NCBI GenBank assembly: GCA_965277595.1
Contig: CBDIDH010000001.1
Location: 1,860,001-1,924,000, forward strand
Length of the DNA stretch: 64,000 nucleotides
Direction of reading: 5' to 3'
Source: CBDIDH01 sp965277595
GTDB taxonomy: Bacteria > Planctomycetota > Planctomycetia > Isosphaerales > Isosphaeraceae
The notes beneath the pieces are model-generated. The model was not told where the DNA came from. It worked only from the letters and a program-made list of their open reading frames with translations, and made no database searches. The position numbers and the translations under genes were made by a program. Shown in pieces: positions 9,119 through 17,198 of this stretch. Numbering within the stretch: the first letter of the stretch is position 1; each line of letters begins with the position of its first letter.

Positions 9119-9342
9119 CGATCGCGTGCCGAACGAGACCCTGATTTCGGTCTCTTCAATGTGACCTGTCAGGATTTTCCGAAAACGTCGACGCGAGCCC
9201 GGTGTCGATCGGCCGGAGATTTTGCTATGCTCTCTGGCAATGCAAATCCACCGGCCGCGCCCGGTGATCGGCGGTCGCGCGTGATTCTCACGCTCGCGAC
9301 CCCGTTTCAACCTTGAATCCCGACCGGTATTGAAGGGCATCC

Positions 9343-9885
9343 ATGATCCATCCCTGGCACGACGTGACCCCCGGCGAGCACCTGCCCCAGGAGTTCAACG
9401 CCCTCGTCGAAATTCCGATGGGTTCGAGCGTCAAGTACGAGCTGGACAAGAAGACCGGCTTGCTTCGGCTCGATCGCGTTCTCTATTCGGCCGTCTATTA
9501 CCCGGCGAATTACGGGTTCATCCCCCAGACATACGCCGAGGACGACGACCCGCTTGATGTTCTCGTTCTCTGTCAGGAAGCCGTGGCGCCGATGACACTG
9601 GTCACGGCCCGAGCGATCGGCCTGATGACGATGGTCGACAGCGGCAAGCGCGATCACAAGATCCTCGCCGTCGCCTGCGGAGACCCCGAGTTCAACAGCT
9701 TCACCGAGGCCGCTGAACTCCCCCCGCACCGCCTGATGATGCTTCGCCGGTTCTTCCAGGACTACAAGCAGCTTGAGGGCAAGTCGGTTGAGGTGGACGA
9801 GTTCCAGCCCGCCGCGATTGCCATGCCCGTGATTGAAGACGCCCTTCAGCGCTACAGCAAGGCGCGCCGCAAGGGGTTCCACTGA
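9343..9885 (+). CDS. ppa: Inorganic pyrophosphatase (family I)
   Basis: Cytosolic Mg-dependent hydrolysis of pyrophosphate to two phosphates, pulling biosynthetic reactions forward. 180 residues with the full fold: EFNALVEIPMGSSVKYELDK (substrate lysine), YPANYGFIPQTY, metal-binding signature EDDDPLDVLV (about 66-75) and KRDHKILAV. ATG 9343 follows GAAGGG. Family I single-domain length is normal. The RmlD-like gene begins 4 bp after the stop, suggesting cotranscription. The upstream 224 bp hold an extended -10-like TTGCTATGCT near 9225, a possible promoter. Confidence 0.95.
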   Translation: MIHPWHDVTPGEHLPQEFNALVEIPMGSSVKYELDKKTGLLRLDRVLYSAVYYPANYGFIPQTYAEDDDPLDVLVLCQEAVAPMTLVTARAIGLMTMVDSGKRDHKILAVACGDPEFNSFTEAAELPPHRLMMLRRFFQDYKQLEGKSVEVDEFQPAAIAMPVIEDALQRYSKARRKGFH

Positions 9886-9889
9886 TCCC

Positions 9890-10798
9890 ATGCGCGCCGT
9901 CGTCATCGGCGGTTCTGGACAGATCGGCAACTGGCTGCTCCGCGTTCTGAAGGATCGCGGACATTCGGCCGTCGGCACCTTCGCCACCGTTCCTTTTCCA
10001 GGTCTTGAACCTCTCGACGCCGCCAACCGCGACGCCTCGGCCGCCTGGCTCCGCGCGCAAAGGCCCGACGTCGTTTTCTATCCGGCCGGCTTCACCTGGG
10101 TTGACGGCTGCGAGCGCGACCCCGCCCGCGCCTACGCCTCGAACCTGGAAGAACCGCTCCATCTGGCAACTGCCGCCGCCGATTCCCACGCCCGGTTCGT
10201 CTACTACTCGACCGACTACGTTTTCAACGGCCAGTCCGGCCCCTATGCCGAAGACGCACCTGTCAGCCCGCTCTCGGTTTACGGTCGGGCCAAGGCCGAC
10301 GCCGAGTCCGCGATCAGGGCCGCGCTCGGCGATCACGCCCTGATCGCGCGGACGTCCTGGGTCTTCGGTCCCGAGCGCCAGGGGAAAAACTTTGCCTATC
10401 AACTGATTCGATCCCTCTCAGCCGGGAAATCGCTGACCTGCCCCTCCGATCAGCGATCGAACCCGAGCTATGGTCCCGACGTCGCGCTTGCCTCGGTTCT
10501 TTTGGCCGAACAGGAACGATCGGGACTCGTTCACGTGGTTGGACCCGATCTTTGCGACCGGGTTCAGTTCGCCCACGCCCTTGCGCGAGGTTTCAAACTT
10601 GACCCGGACCTCATCGTCAGCCAAACGACCGCCGAGATCGGCCAGACCACTGCTCGGCCCCTCGACGGTGGTCTAAAAACTTTGACGCTCAACGAGTGGC
10701 TTCCCGATGCGATCCGTCCGCTCGACGAAGCCATCAAGGATTTCCGTCGCCTCGTTCCGGGCGAACCCTGGTCCGATCCCTTCGCCTCGGACACCTGA
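9890..10798 (+). CDS. RmlD-like NAD(P)-dependent sugar reductase (extended SDR)
   Basis: 302 residues. The N-terminal dinucleotide motif is GGSGQIG (7-13). LDAANRDASAAWLRAQRPDVVFYPAGFTWVDGCE follows the RmlD pattern of deducing a missing sugar step from the name list. STDYVFNG and YGRAKADAE supply the SDR serine/tyrosine/lysine triad. Closest named families are dTDP-4-dehydrorhamnose reductase and the related MAT2B-like reductases. No rmlABC genes are nearby, so a rhamnose role is not established. ATG 9890 is 4 bp after ppa; a longer frame starting inside ppa is rejected. Confidence 0.82.
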   Translation: MRAVVIGGSGQIGNWLLRVLKDRGHSAVGTFATVPFPGLEPLDAANRDASAAWLRAQRPDVVFYPAGFTWVDGCERDPARAYASNLEEPLHLATAAADSHARFVYYSTDYVFNGQSGPYAEDAPVSPLSVYGRAKADAESAIRAALGDHALIARTSWVFGPERQGKNFAYQLIRSLSAGKSLTCPSDQRSNPSYGPDVALASVLLAEQERSGLVHVVGPDLCDRVQFAHALARGFKLDPDLIVSQTTAEIGQTTARPLDGGLKTLTLNEWLPDAIRPLDEAIKDFRRLVPGEPWSDPFASDT

Positions 10799-10814
10799 TC
10801 GCGGAGGCATCCCC

Positions 10815-11753
10815 GTGGGGAAACCGTGGCGATTTCCCGCCTCGATCGGACTGCTACTGCTCGGTCTTGCTGGTTCGGCCTTCGGAGCCGATGAGATTGT
10901 CATCGCCGGGCGACGCCATCACGCGGGCACGACCGTCATTCTCTGGACCGATCCCGGCGGTTACAACGCGTATACGGGGCCAACGTCCTCGCCTCGGTTC
11001 GGATCTCGTTCCAAACGACTCAGCGTCGACGACGCCAAACAATTCGATCGCGGCGGCTGGAACCTGGACTTGCTCAGCGCCGTCATCGACCAGTTCGTCA
11101 TTCATTACGACGCCGCCGGAACGAGTCGACGCTGTTTTCAGACGCTCAACGTCGAGCGCAATTTGAGCGTTCACTTCCTTCTCGACCTCGACGGCACGAT
11201 TTACCAGACGCTTGACCTTCAGGAAGCGGCCTGGCATGCCACGATCGCCAACCCGCGATCGATCGGCATCGAGATCGCCAACCTCGGCGCCTTTCCCGTC
11301 GACAAGGCCGATCCGTTCGCCAACTGGTACATCACCGATCCCCACGGTCAGACCCGCATCAACATCCCGGGCGGACCCGCGAAGGAAGCGATTCACAATC
11401 GATCGATCGAACTCCGGCCCAGCCTCGATCAGCCGATCGTCGGTCTGATTCAAGGGCAGACCCTTCGCCAGTATGACCTGACCCCGCCCCAGTATCAGGC
11501 ACTCATCGCGCTCTCGGCGAAACTCTGCACCCTCTTTCCTCGGATCTCCCCCGACGTTCCGCGCGACGATTCGGGCCGCTTGATAACGACCAGGCTCGGC
11601 GCCGACGTCTATCGGTCCTATCACGGCCTTCTCGGCCATTATCACGTTCAGGCCGATAAGGTCGATCCCGGTCCCGCCTTCCGCTGGGAAGATCTGATCG
11701 AGGGCACCCGAAACCGGATGGCCCAATTTTCGAAGGCCTCCCCGCGTCCCTGA
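10815..11753 (+). CDS. Secreted N-acetylmuramoyl-L-alanine amidase (Amidase_2 family)
   Basis: 312 residues. A signal peptide (hydrophobic IGLLLLGLAGSAFGA) is followed by an N-terminal region and an amidase_2/PGRP-like domain. The zinc ligands appear as H in VIHYDAAG, the AWHA motif, and a C-terminal GHYHVQADKVDPGPAF that aligns with the family's GHsdiapgrKtDPGp. Predicted to cleave the amide bond between N-acetylmuramate and L-alanine of peptidoglycan in the periplasm. GTG 10815 is chosen because GCGGAGG (10801-10807) precedes it and a signal peptide follows directly; the longer frame overlaps the preceding gene. Confidence 0.85.
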   Translation: MGKPWRFPASIGLLLLGLAGSAFGADEIVIAGRRHHAGTTVILWTDPGGYNAYTGPTSSPRFGSRSKRLSVDDAKQFDRGGWNLDLLSAVIDQFVIHYDAAGTSRRCFQTLNVERNLSVHFLLDLDGTIYQTLDLQEAAWHATIANPRSIGIEIANLGAFPVDKADPFANWYITDPHGQTRINIPGGPAKEAIHNRSIELRPSLDQPIVGLIQGQTLRQYDLTPPQYQALIALSAKLCTLFPRISPDVPRDDSGRLITTRLGADVYRSYHGLLGHYHVQADKVDPGPAFRWEDLIEGTRNRMAQFSKASPRP

Positions 11754-11808
11754 ATCCGCCCATCAATAATGGGGGGCGAGCGTCGAATTCTCTGCAAAGG
11801 AGAACATC

Positions 11809-12213
11809 ATGCTCGCAGCCAGTGGAGGAGCCGCGGCCGCCGCCGCGGCTGAGCGTCTGCGTCAGATCGAGGAAGAAGAAATGACGGGGTATCGCGCCCG
11901 CGAACTCAGTGAAGACTGGGAATTCAAGATCCTTCGATCAAGCTTCGGGGCGTTCCGAAGCTCGGAAAAGCTTCTTGCGATTCTCGAAGAAGAAAAGCGC
12001 GGAGGCTGGATCTTCGTCGAGAAGTTTGACAACCAGCGCATCCGGCTCAAACGCCCCGCCTCGGCGAAAACCGTTGTCGGCGAGTTCGCCGACAACTATG
12101 ACCCGTACCGAACCGAAATCTCCAACGTCTCCGGTCCGATGGTTCTCGCCATCCTCGCGGTTTCGGCGGCGACGTTTATCCTCTTTGTTCTCTTGGTTCT
12201 ACGAAGCCAATGA
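11809..12213 (+). CDS. Small conserved protein with C-terminal membrane helix
   Basis: 134 residues of unknown function. An Ala-rich start (residues 5-14) leads into a charged helix. A compact domain follows with WEFKILRSSFGAFRSSEKL, LAILEEEKRGGWIFVEKFD and IRLKRP, similar in pattern to small membrane-anchored proteins seen in planctomycetes and cyanobacteria. One transmembrane helix is at 111-131, ending LLVLRSQ, so the soluble domain probably faces the cytoplasm as a tail-anchored protein. A strong AAAGGAGA precedes ATG 11809. It is convergent with the next gene, 14 bp away. Confidence 0.7.
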   Translation: MLAASGGAAAAAAAERLRQIEEEEMTGYRARELSEDWEFKILRSSFGAFRSSEKLLAILEEEKRGGWIFVEKFDNQRIRLKRPASAKTVVGEFADNYDPYRTEISNVSGPMVLAILAVSAATFILFVLLVLRSQ

Positions 12214-12227
12214 TCCTCAGGGAAATC

Positions 12228-12926
12228 TCAGGGTCGGGTATTGCCTGTGCCTGGCAAGCCCGGCCCGATCAGGAGGCCACCGGTTCCCCCCAGTCCCTTG
12301 CCGAGCAAGCGGTCGGACGAGGTCGAGAAGGGCCCTTGACCGGAATTCATCGACGGCGCGGACATCGGCGTGGCGCTGGTGTCGGTATTCGAGGCCGAGG
12401 AGGGCGTGCTCGACGCCGTTCCTGTTTGCGCTTCGACAAGCTGGTCGGTGGTCCCGGAGACATGCGCCGCGACCGAGCCGAGGGCCGTCGAGCCCATTCC
12501 GTAGTTGTTTGAGCTACTCAGCGCGGTGTTATAGCCAGAGCTGATGGCACCGCCGTAGCCTGTCGCGGCGGCGATTCCGCCGGTCGAGGCGCCCGAGCCT
12601 GGACCCGAACCGACCGTGACCCCCGAGAGTGTCGGAAGCGCTTGCGGCGGGTTGTAAATCGAGAAGGTGCCACCGACGCGAACGCCGCCGTTGGCCAGCG
12701 AGCTCAGACCGATCTGAAGAAAGAAATATTGCGGACCTGGGTTGGTGCTTCCACTCGACCCAGGGCTGCTGCTGCTTTGCTGGAACCCAGAAACGACGAA
12801 GGACGGCGTCAATCCCGCCGAGGGAATGAACTGCGAGGCATACAGTCCTGGCCCGGCGTAAAGCAAGGTCCGGTCTTCCAGCAAGCATTCCAGCAGGTCG
12901 GGCTTCAACGCGAGTTTCGAGATCAT
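12228..12926 (-). CDS. Ser/Gly/Thr-rich protein with planctomycete-type LEDRTLL N-terminal motif
   Basis: 232 residues of unrecognised function. The N-terminus reads KPDLLECLLEDRTLLYAGP, resembling the L-E-x-L-E-x-R-x-L-L motif at the start of large planctomycete extracellular proteins, thought to be an export or sorting signal. The remainder is low complexity (Ser, Gly, Thr, Asn) with a short FFLQIGLSSLANGGVRVGGTFSIYN segment. No catalytic motif is seen. It is probably a surface or extracellular protein, and short for such proteins. Its 3' end faces the preceding gene. Confidence 0.55.
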   Translation of the reverse strand: MISKLALKPDLLECLLEDRTLLYAGPGLYASQFIPSAGLTPSFVVSGFQQSSSSPGSSGSTNPGPQYFFLQIGLSSLANGGVRVGGTFSIYNPPQALPTLSGVTVGSGPGSGASTGGIAAATGYGGAISSGYNTALSSSNNYGMGSTALGSVAAHVSGTTDQLVEAQTGTASSTPSSASNTDTSATPMSAPSMNSGQGPFSTSSDRLLGKGLGGTGGLLIGPGLPGTGNTRP

Positions 12927-13298
12927 CCGGCGAGTCCTGGTTGATCTATTCAGAGGTGTCTTGCCGACGTCACGTCAAAGGGCGTCGGGGCCTTGCCCCC
13001 TTCATCTCGTCCGCCAGGCCACCCATCATCCGGTCTCTCAACCTACAAACCGGGCCTTGCCTTTTCTGAGCAGACGTCAGGCGTCGCAGGGTTGTGCCGG
13101 GTCGGGCGTCAGTCTACCTATTTTACACGACAGGGCCAGAGGTCTTGATCGGATTCTCATTTCTTTTCAGCGACAACACGGTTTAACCCGCGATTCGCGC
13201 GCCAACAAGACAATTTTGTCGTGTTTTCTGATCTTTCTCAAGACCCAGGTGGATTTTGGTAAAATTCTCTCACTTATACGGCCCGAGGAACCGCCGAC
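12927..13298. other. Divergent intergenic region upstream of P450 gene
   Basis: 372 bp separating two divergent genes, hence carrying both promoters. It is AT-richer than its surroundings from 13120 onward, with a TAAAAT box at 13259-13264 that could be a -10 element for the P450 gene. GAGGAACC at 13285 is its ribosome-binding site. No repeat or RNA gene was recognised. Confidence 0.4.
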
Positions 13299-14657
13299 GT
13301 GGCTCAATCACTCATTCCACCTGGACCGAAAGGCCGATTTCCACTCGGCAACACGCTGGATTACATGCGTGATCCGCTCGGGTTCTTGACCCGGTGTGGT
13401 CGAAAGTACGGTGATATTGTTCGACTTCGGCTCGGGGCCTCGACTTATTACTTCCTGAACCATCCCAGCCTTGTTGAAGAGGCGCTTCGAACCCATTCCG
13501 CGAGGGTGGTCAAGGACAAGCTCACGCGCCTGCTCTCGCCGATCGTCGGCCAGGGGCTGCTTACCAGTGAGGGGGAATTCTGGAGGCGACAACGCAAGCT
13601 CGCGCAACCCGGTTTTCAGCGCGAGGCGATCGAGCGTTACGGCGCGGTCATGGTCGAGCACGCCGCGAACCTGCGCGCAAGCTGGATCGACGACCAGGTC
13701 CGCGACGTTCACGACGACATGATGTCGCTGACTCTCGCCATCGTCGCCCGCACGCTCTTTGATGCCGAAGTCACCGGCGAGGCGGGCGACGTCGGCGAGG
13801 CGCTTGACGTCATGATGCGCTATTACCTCAACCCCCTCAAATGGTTCCGCATCCGCGAACTCTTACCGACGAAGCAAAACCGAGACTTCCGCCGGGCGGT
13901 TCGCCGGGTTGACGAGGTGATTTACGGAATTATCGGCCGACGTCGAACGGCCGGTCTCGACAAGGGCGACCTGCTCTCGCGCTTGCTCGCCGCGCGGGAT
14001 GACGAGGGCGCGCGGATGACCGATCGTCAGTTGCGCGACGAGTGCGTGACCCTCTTCCTGGCCGGACACGAGACGACGGCCCTGACCCTGACGTATGCCT
14101 TGCACCTTCTCGCCCAGCATCCCGAAGTCGAGGCCCAGCTTCAGGTTGAGCTTGCCGACGTTCTTGGCTCTCGATTGCCGACGGCCGCCGACCTGTCGCG
14201 CCTCGAAGTCACGACGCAGGTCGTGCGCGAGTCGATGCGTCTTTATCCTCCCGCCTGGGCGATCGGTCGCGAGGCGATCGAGCCGTTTGAACTGGGGGGT
14301 TATCCGGTGGCCAGGGGAACGCAGTTGCTCATCTCGCAGTGGGTCTTGCACCGCGATCCGCGCTTTTTTGACGATCCCGAGTCGTTTCGCCCCGATCGCT
14401 GGTCGGGCGACCTGCTCCGCCGACTGCCGAGAGGGGCATACATCCCCTTCGGCGATGGCCCGCGCGTCTGCATCGGCAACCATTTCGCCATGATGGAGGC
14501 CGTTCTCATTCTGGCGACGCTCTTGCAAACGCATTCGGTTCGCCTCGTCGCTGGCCCTCCCCTTGCGTTAATTCCCGCCATCACGCTCCGCCCCGGCGCG
14601 GGGACCCGGATGGCGATTCACGCCCGAAAGGAAAATGCGTCGACCGCCACGCTCTGA
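13299..14657 (+). CDS. Cytochrome P450 monooxygenase
   Basis: 452 residues, soluble type without a signal anchor. The WRRQRKLAQPGF C-helix (about 95-106) leads to the oxygen-binding I-helix LFLAGHETTALT (AGHETT 255-260). The ExxR pair is E311/R314 in VVRESMRLYPPAW, and the haem loop FGDGPRVCIGNHFAMMEA has thiolate ligand C391. All essential residues are present. The N-terminal proline-rich IPPGPKGRFPLGNTLDY resembles CYP4/CYP110-like fatty-acid or terpenoid hydroxylases, but the substrate cannot be told from sequence and no ferredoxin partner is adjacent. GTG 13299 follows a GAGGAA site. Confidence 0.93.
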   Translation: MAQSLIPPGPKGRFPLGNTLDYMRDPLGFLTRCGRKYGDIVRLRLGASTYYFLNHPSLVEEALRTHSARVVKDKLTRLLSPIVGQGLLTSEGEFWRRQRKLAQPGFQREAIERYGAVMVEHAANLRASWIDDQVRDVHDDMMSLTLAIVARTLFDAEVTGEAGDVGEALDVMMRYYLNPLKWFRIRELLPTKQNRDFRRAVRRVDEVIYGIIGRRRTAGLDKGDLLSRLLAARDDEGARMTDRQLRDECVTLFLAGHETTALTLTYALHLLAQHPEVEAQLQVELADVLGSRLPTAADLSRLEVTTQVVRESMRLYPPAWAIGREAIEPFELGGYPVARGTQLLISQWVLHRDPRFFDDPESFRPDRWSGDLLRRLPRGAYIPFGDGPRVCIGNHFAMMEAVLILATLLQTHSVRLVAGPPLALIPAITLRPGAGTRMAIHARKENASTATL

Positions 14658-14680
14658 CTCTCGACCGGAGACATTCCCCC

Positions 14681-15130
14681 ATGTGGACCTGTCCGAAATG
14701 TCAGTCGCGCGTCGATGACGCGTTTGAGGTTTGCTGGTCGTGCGGCACCACGCCCGACGGTTTGGAAGACCCGACCTTCGTCACCGCGGACGAGGCCGGG
14801 CCGATCGTCGAACCGTCGCCCGAAATCGACGACCGCGATGACGGCCTAGACGACTTCGCGGGGATTCCCTGGCCCGAGCTTGCCGAATGCTTCATGGCCG
14901 ATAGTGTGATCGAGGCCAAGTTCGTCGCCGATCGTCTCATCGAGCAAGGCATCCCGGCCGTCGCCGACGCGCACGACATCAACATGATGATGGGGGGCCT
15001 GAATCCGGTGCTCTGGGGTTACGGACCGAAGGTCCGCGTCCTACCTAAAGACCTGATCCGCGCTCAAAGCTGGGTGAGCGGCTATCGTGAACGCATCAAG
15101 GCGAAGAAGGGAAACGCAGGAGGGCAATGA
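14681..15130 (+). CDS. Zinc-ribbon protein with DUF2007-like C-terminal domain
   Basis: 149 residues, unknown function. The N-terminal CPKC (4-7) and CWSC (18-21) pairs form a zinc ribbon. After an acidic linker (EIDDRDDGLDDFAG) comes a C-terminal domain with LAECFMADSVIEAKFVADRLIEQGIPA and VRVLPKDLIRAQSWVSGYRERI, which fits the DUF2007 pattern of a small ferredoxin-like domain. It starts 23 bp after the P450 gene with a weak GGAGACA site and may be cotranscribed with it. The stop codon lies within one arm of a hairpin shared with the convergent nadE. Confidence 0.7.
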   Translation: MWTCPKCQSRVDDAFEVCWSCGTTPDGLEDPTFVTADEAGPIVEPSPEIDDRDDGLDDFAGIPWPELAECFMADSVIEAKFVADRLIEQGIPAVADAHDINMMMGGLNPVLWGYGPKVRVLPKDLIRAQSWVSGYRERIKAKKGNAGGQ

Positions 15131-15158
15131 CCAAAGTCCGCGTCTTGCTGGGTCATTG
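15125..15158. repeat. Hairpin between convergent genes (GGTCATTG palindrome)
   Basis: CAATGACC (15125-15132) pairs perfectly with GGTCATTG (15151-15158). The left arm holds the TGA of the upstream plus-strand gene and the right arm holds the TGA (as TCA) of nadE on the minus strand. It may act as a bidirectional 3' end. It carries the same TGACC-A heptad seen in hairpins at 22.7, 32.7 and 59.4 kb. Confidence 0.6.
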
Positions 15159-17177
15159 GTCCTTCTCTTGAGAAGAAAGCCCCGCGTCGACCGACGCGAG
15201 CCAGGCCGAGGCGCTGGCGTCGCTGGGCATCCGCCAGTCGCCTCGGGGCGAGAGGCTGACCGTGCCGACCTTGGGACCGTCGGGCATGCACGACCTCTTG
15301 AATTGCTGGCTGAAAAACCGCCGATAAAACGTTTTCGCGGTCGCTTCGATCAAGGCACGCGGATACTTGCGAGTGAACTGGGCATACTCGCTCAGAAAAA
15401 GGATTTTTTCGGGCGAGTAACCGTTGCGGACCGTGTTGTACAGAAAAAAATCAAGGATCTCGTACGGCCCGAGCGTGTCCTCGGTCGATTGCTCGATCTC
15501 GCCCGCCTCGGTCGTCGGCAAGAGTTCCGGCGAGATCGTCGTGCCGGCGATCGAGAGCAAGGTTTCGCGCACGGGCCCCGGCCCGAACTCGTCGCGCGCG
15601 ACGTATTGAACCAGAAACCTCACCAGGGTTTTCGGAATCGAGGCGTTCGGGTTGTACATGCTCATGTGATCGCCATTATACGTCGACCAGCCGAGGGCCT
15701 GTTCGGAGAGGTCGCCCGTGCCGATCACGAATCCGCGCGACATGAGCAAGAACGTGCGAAGGCGGGCCTGCACGTTTTCAAAAACGAGGTCGTGCCTTTG
15801 TTCGCGAGGGACACGAGCGAGCGCGGCGCGGAAGTCGTCCACGTTCAAACCGCGGCAATCGATTCCGAAAGGGGCGTGATTCAGTTCCTGGAATGTCTTG
15901 AGGGCAAGGGCCGCGATCTCCACGGTCTCGGCGGCGAGGCCGAGGTGTCCCATCAGGTCAATGGCATTCGTTTTGGTTTTGGAGGTGGTGCCGAAACCGG
16001 GCAACGTCAGGCCGCGGATCGTCGATCGAGGCAAGGCGAGCATGTCGCAGGTCTTCGCGGCGACGAGAACCGCCAGCGTCGAATCCAGGCCCCCCGAGAT
16101 GCCGATCTGTAAGCTTGGCGTCGGGCCAAGTTGTTCAATTCTCTTGGCCAGACCCGCGCATTGGATTCCGAAAATCTCGGCGCAGCGGGCGTGCAGCTCG
16201 TTTCCCTCGGCGGGGACAAAGGGAGTGCCGACGACCGTCCGCGAGAGACCTCGCATCGATCGGTTGACGGAAAAAGGAATGCGGCGGTATTCACCCAGGT
16301 ACTTGAGGCAGTCATCAAAGCTGGTTGTCGTGCGACGATCGGTCGCGAGCCGTTCGATATCGACGTCGCGGGTGATGCTGTACGAATCGCGGATGATCGG
16401 GCCGCCGTCGCCGACGCGACGCGATTCGGCGACGAGTCGACCATTCTCGGCGATCAGGCAATGGCCGCCGAAGACGAGGTCGGTGGTTGACTCGCTCGGC
16501 CCGGCGCTGGCGTAGGCATACGCGGCGATGCAGCGGCCCGACTGACCGACGACGAGGTCGGTTCGATACCGGCTCTTGCCGATCGTCTCATTGCTCGCGG
16601 AAAGGTTCACCAGCACGGTTGCCCCGGCGATCGCCTGCGCCGAGCTTGGCGGAATCGGCATCCAGAGGTCTTCACATATTTCGATTCCGACAACCAGCCC
16701 CTGGCCCGCGTCAAAGACGAGGTCGATACCAAACGGCACGATCATTCCATTCAGATCGATCTCCCTCGGCTCTCGACCGGTCGCCGAGCTGAACCATCGG
16801 CTCTCGTAAAACTCTTTGTAATTGGGAATAAACTGCTTGGGCGCGGCCCCGAGAATCGAGCCTCCCGCGACGGCGACGCCGCAGTTGAAAAGGCTGTTAC
16901 CGACCGCGATGGGCAAACCGACAACAACAAGCTGCGCCCTCTTCCTGGTCGCCTCGGCGATCTGGAAGAGGCCGCGAATTCCAGCATCCAGAAGCGCCGA
17001 CTGCCCGAAGAGGTCGGCACAGGTATAGCCGGTGATTCCCAGTTCGGGAAAGACGACGACATCGCTCTCGGTCAGGTCATCGAGAAGCCGGATGATCTCC
17101 CTGGCGTTCGCGGCGGGATCGGCCACGACCGTCCGGGTCGAGACGCAACTGAGGCGCGCAAATCCAAAGCGATTCAT
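15153..17177 (-). CDS. nadE: Glutamine-dependent NAD+ synthetase
   Basis: Amidates nicotinic acid adenine dinucleotide to NAD+ using glutamine-derived ammonia. 674 residues in two domains. An N-terminal nitrilase-type glutaminase has catalytic E45 in FPELGITGYTC and the cysteine in GIEICEDLWMP. The C-terminal synthetase (about 340-640) has the PP-loop GISGGLDSTLAVLV and GTGDLSEQALGWSTYNGDHMS. The length and layout match the large glutamine-dependent form (as in Mycobacterium) rather than the short ammonia-dependent NadE. The start overlaps nothing, and the oxidoreductase gene ends 21 bp upstream. Confidence 0.94.
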   Translation of the reverse strand: MNRFGFARLSCVSTRTVVADPAANAREIIRLLDDLTESDVVVFPELGITGYTCADLFGQSALLDAGIRGLFQIAEATRKRAQLVVVGLPIAVGNSLFNCGVAVAGGSILGAAPKQFIPNYKEFYESRWFSSATGREPREIDLNGMIVPFGIDLVFDAGQGLVVGIEICEDLWMPIPPSSAQAIAGATVLVNLSASNETIGKSRYRTDLVVGQSGRCIAAYAYASAGPSESTTDLVFGGHCLIAENGRLVAESRRVGDGGPIIRDSYSITRDVDIERLATDRRTTTSFDDCLKYLGEYRRIPFSVNRSMRGLSRTVVGTPFVPAEGNELHARCAEIFGIQCAGLAKRIEQLGPTPSLQIGISGGLDSTLAVLVAAKTCDMLALPRSTIRGLTLPGFGTTSKTKTNAIDLMGHLGLAAETVEIAALALKTFQELNHAPFGIDCRGLNVDDFRAALARVPREQRHDLVFENVQARLRTFLLMSRGFVIGTGDLSEQALGWSTYNGDHMSMYNPNASIPKTLVRFLVQYVARDEFGPGPVRETLLSIAGTTISPELLPTTEAGEIEQSTEDTLGPYEILDFFLYNTVRNGYSPEKILFLSEYAQFTRKYPRALIEATAKTFYRRFFSQQFKRSCMPDGPKVGTVSLSPRGDWRMPSDASASAWLASVDAGLSSQEKDQ

Positions 17178-17198
17178 ATCAAGATTTTTCCCGCGAGA

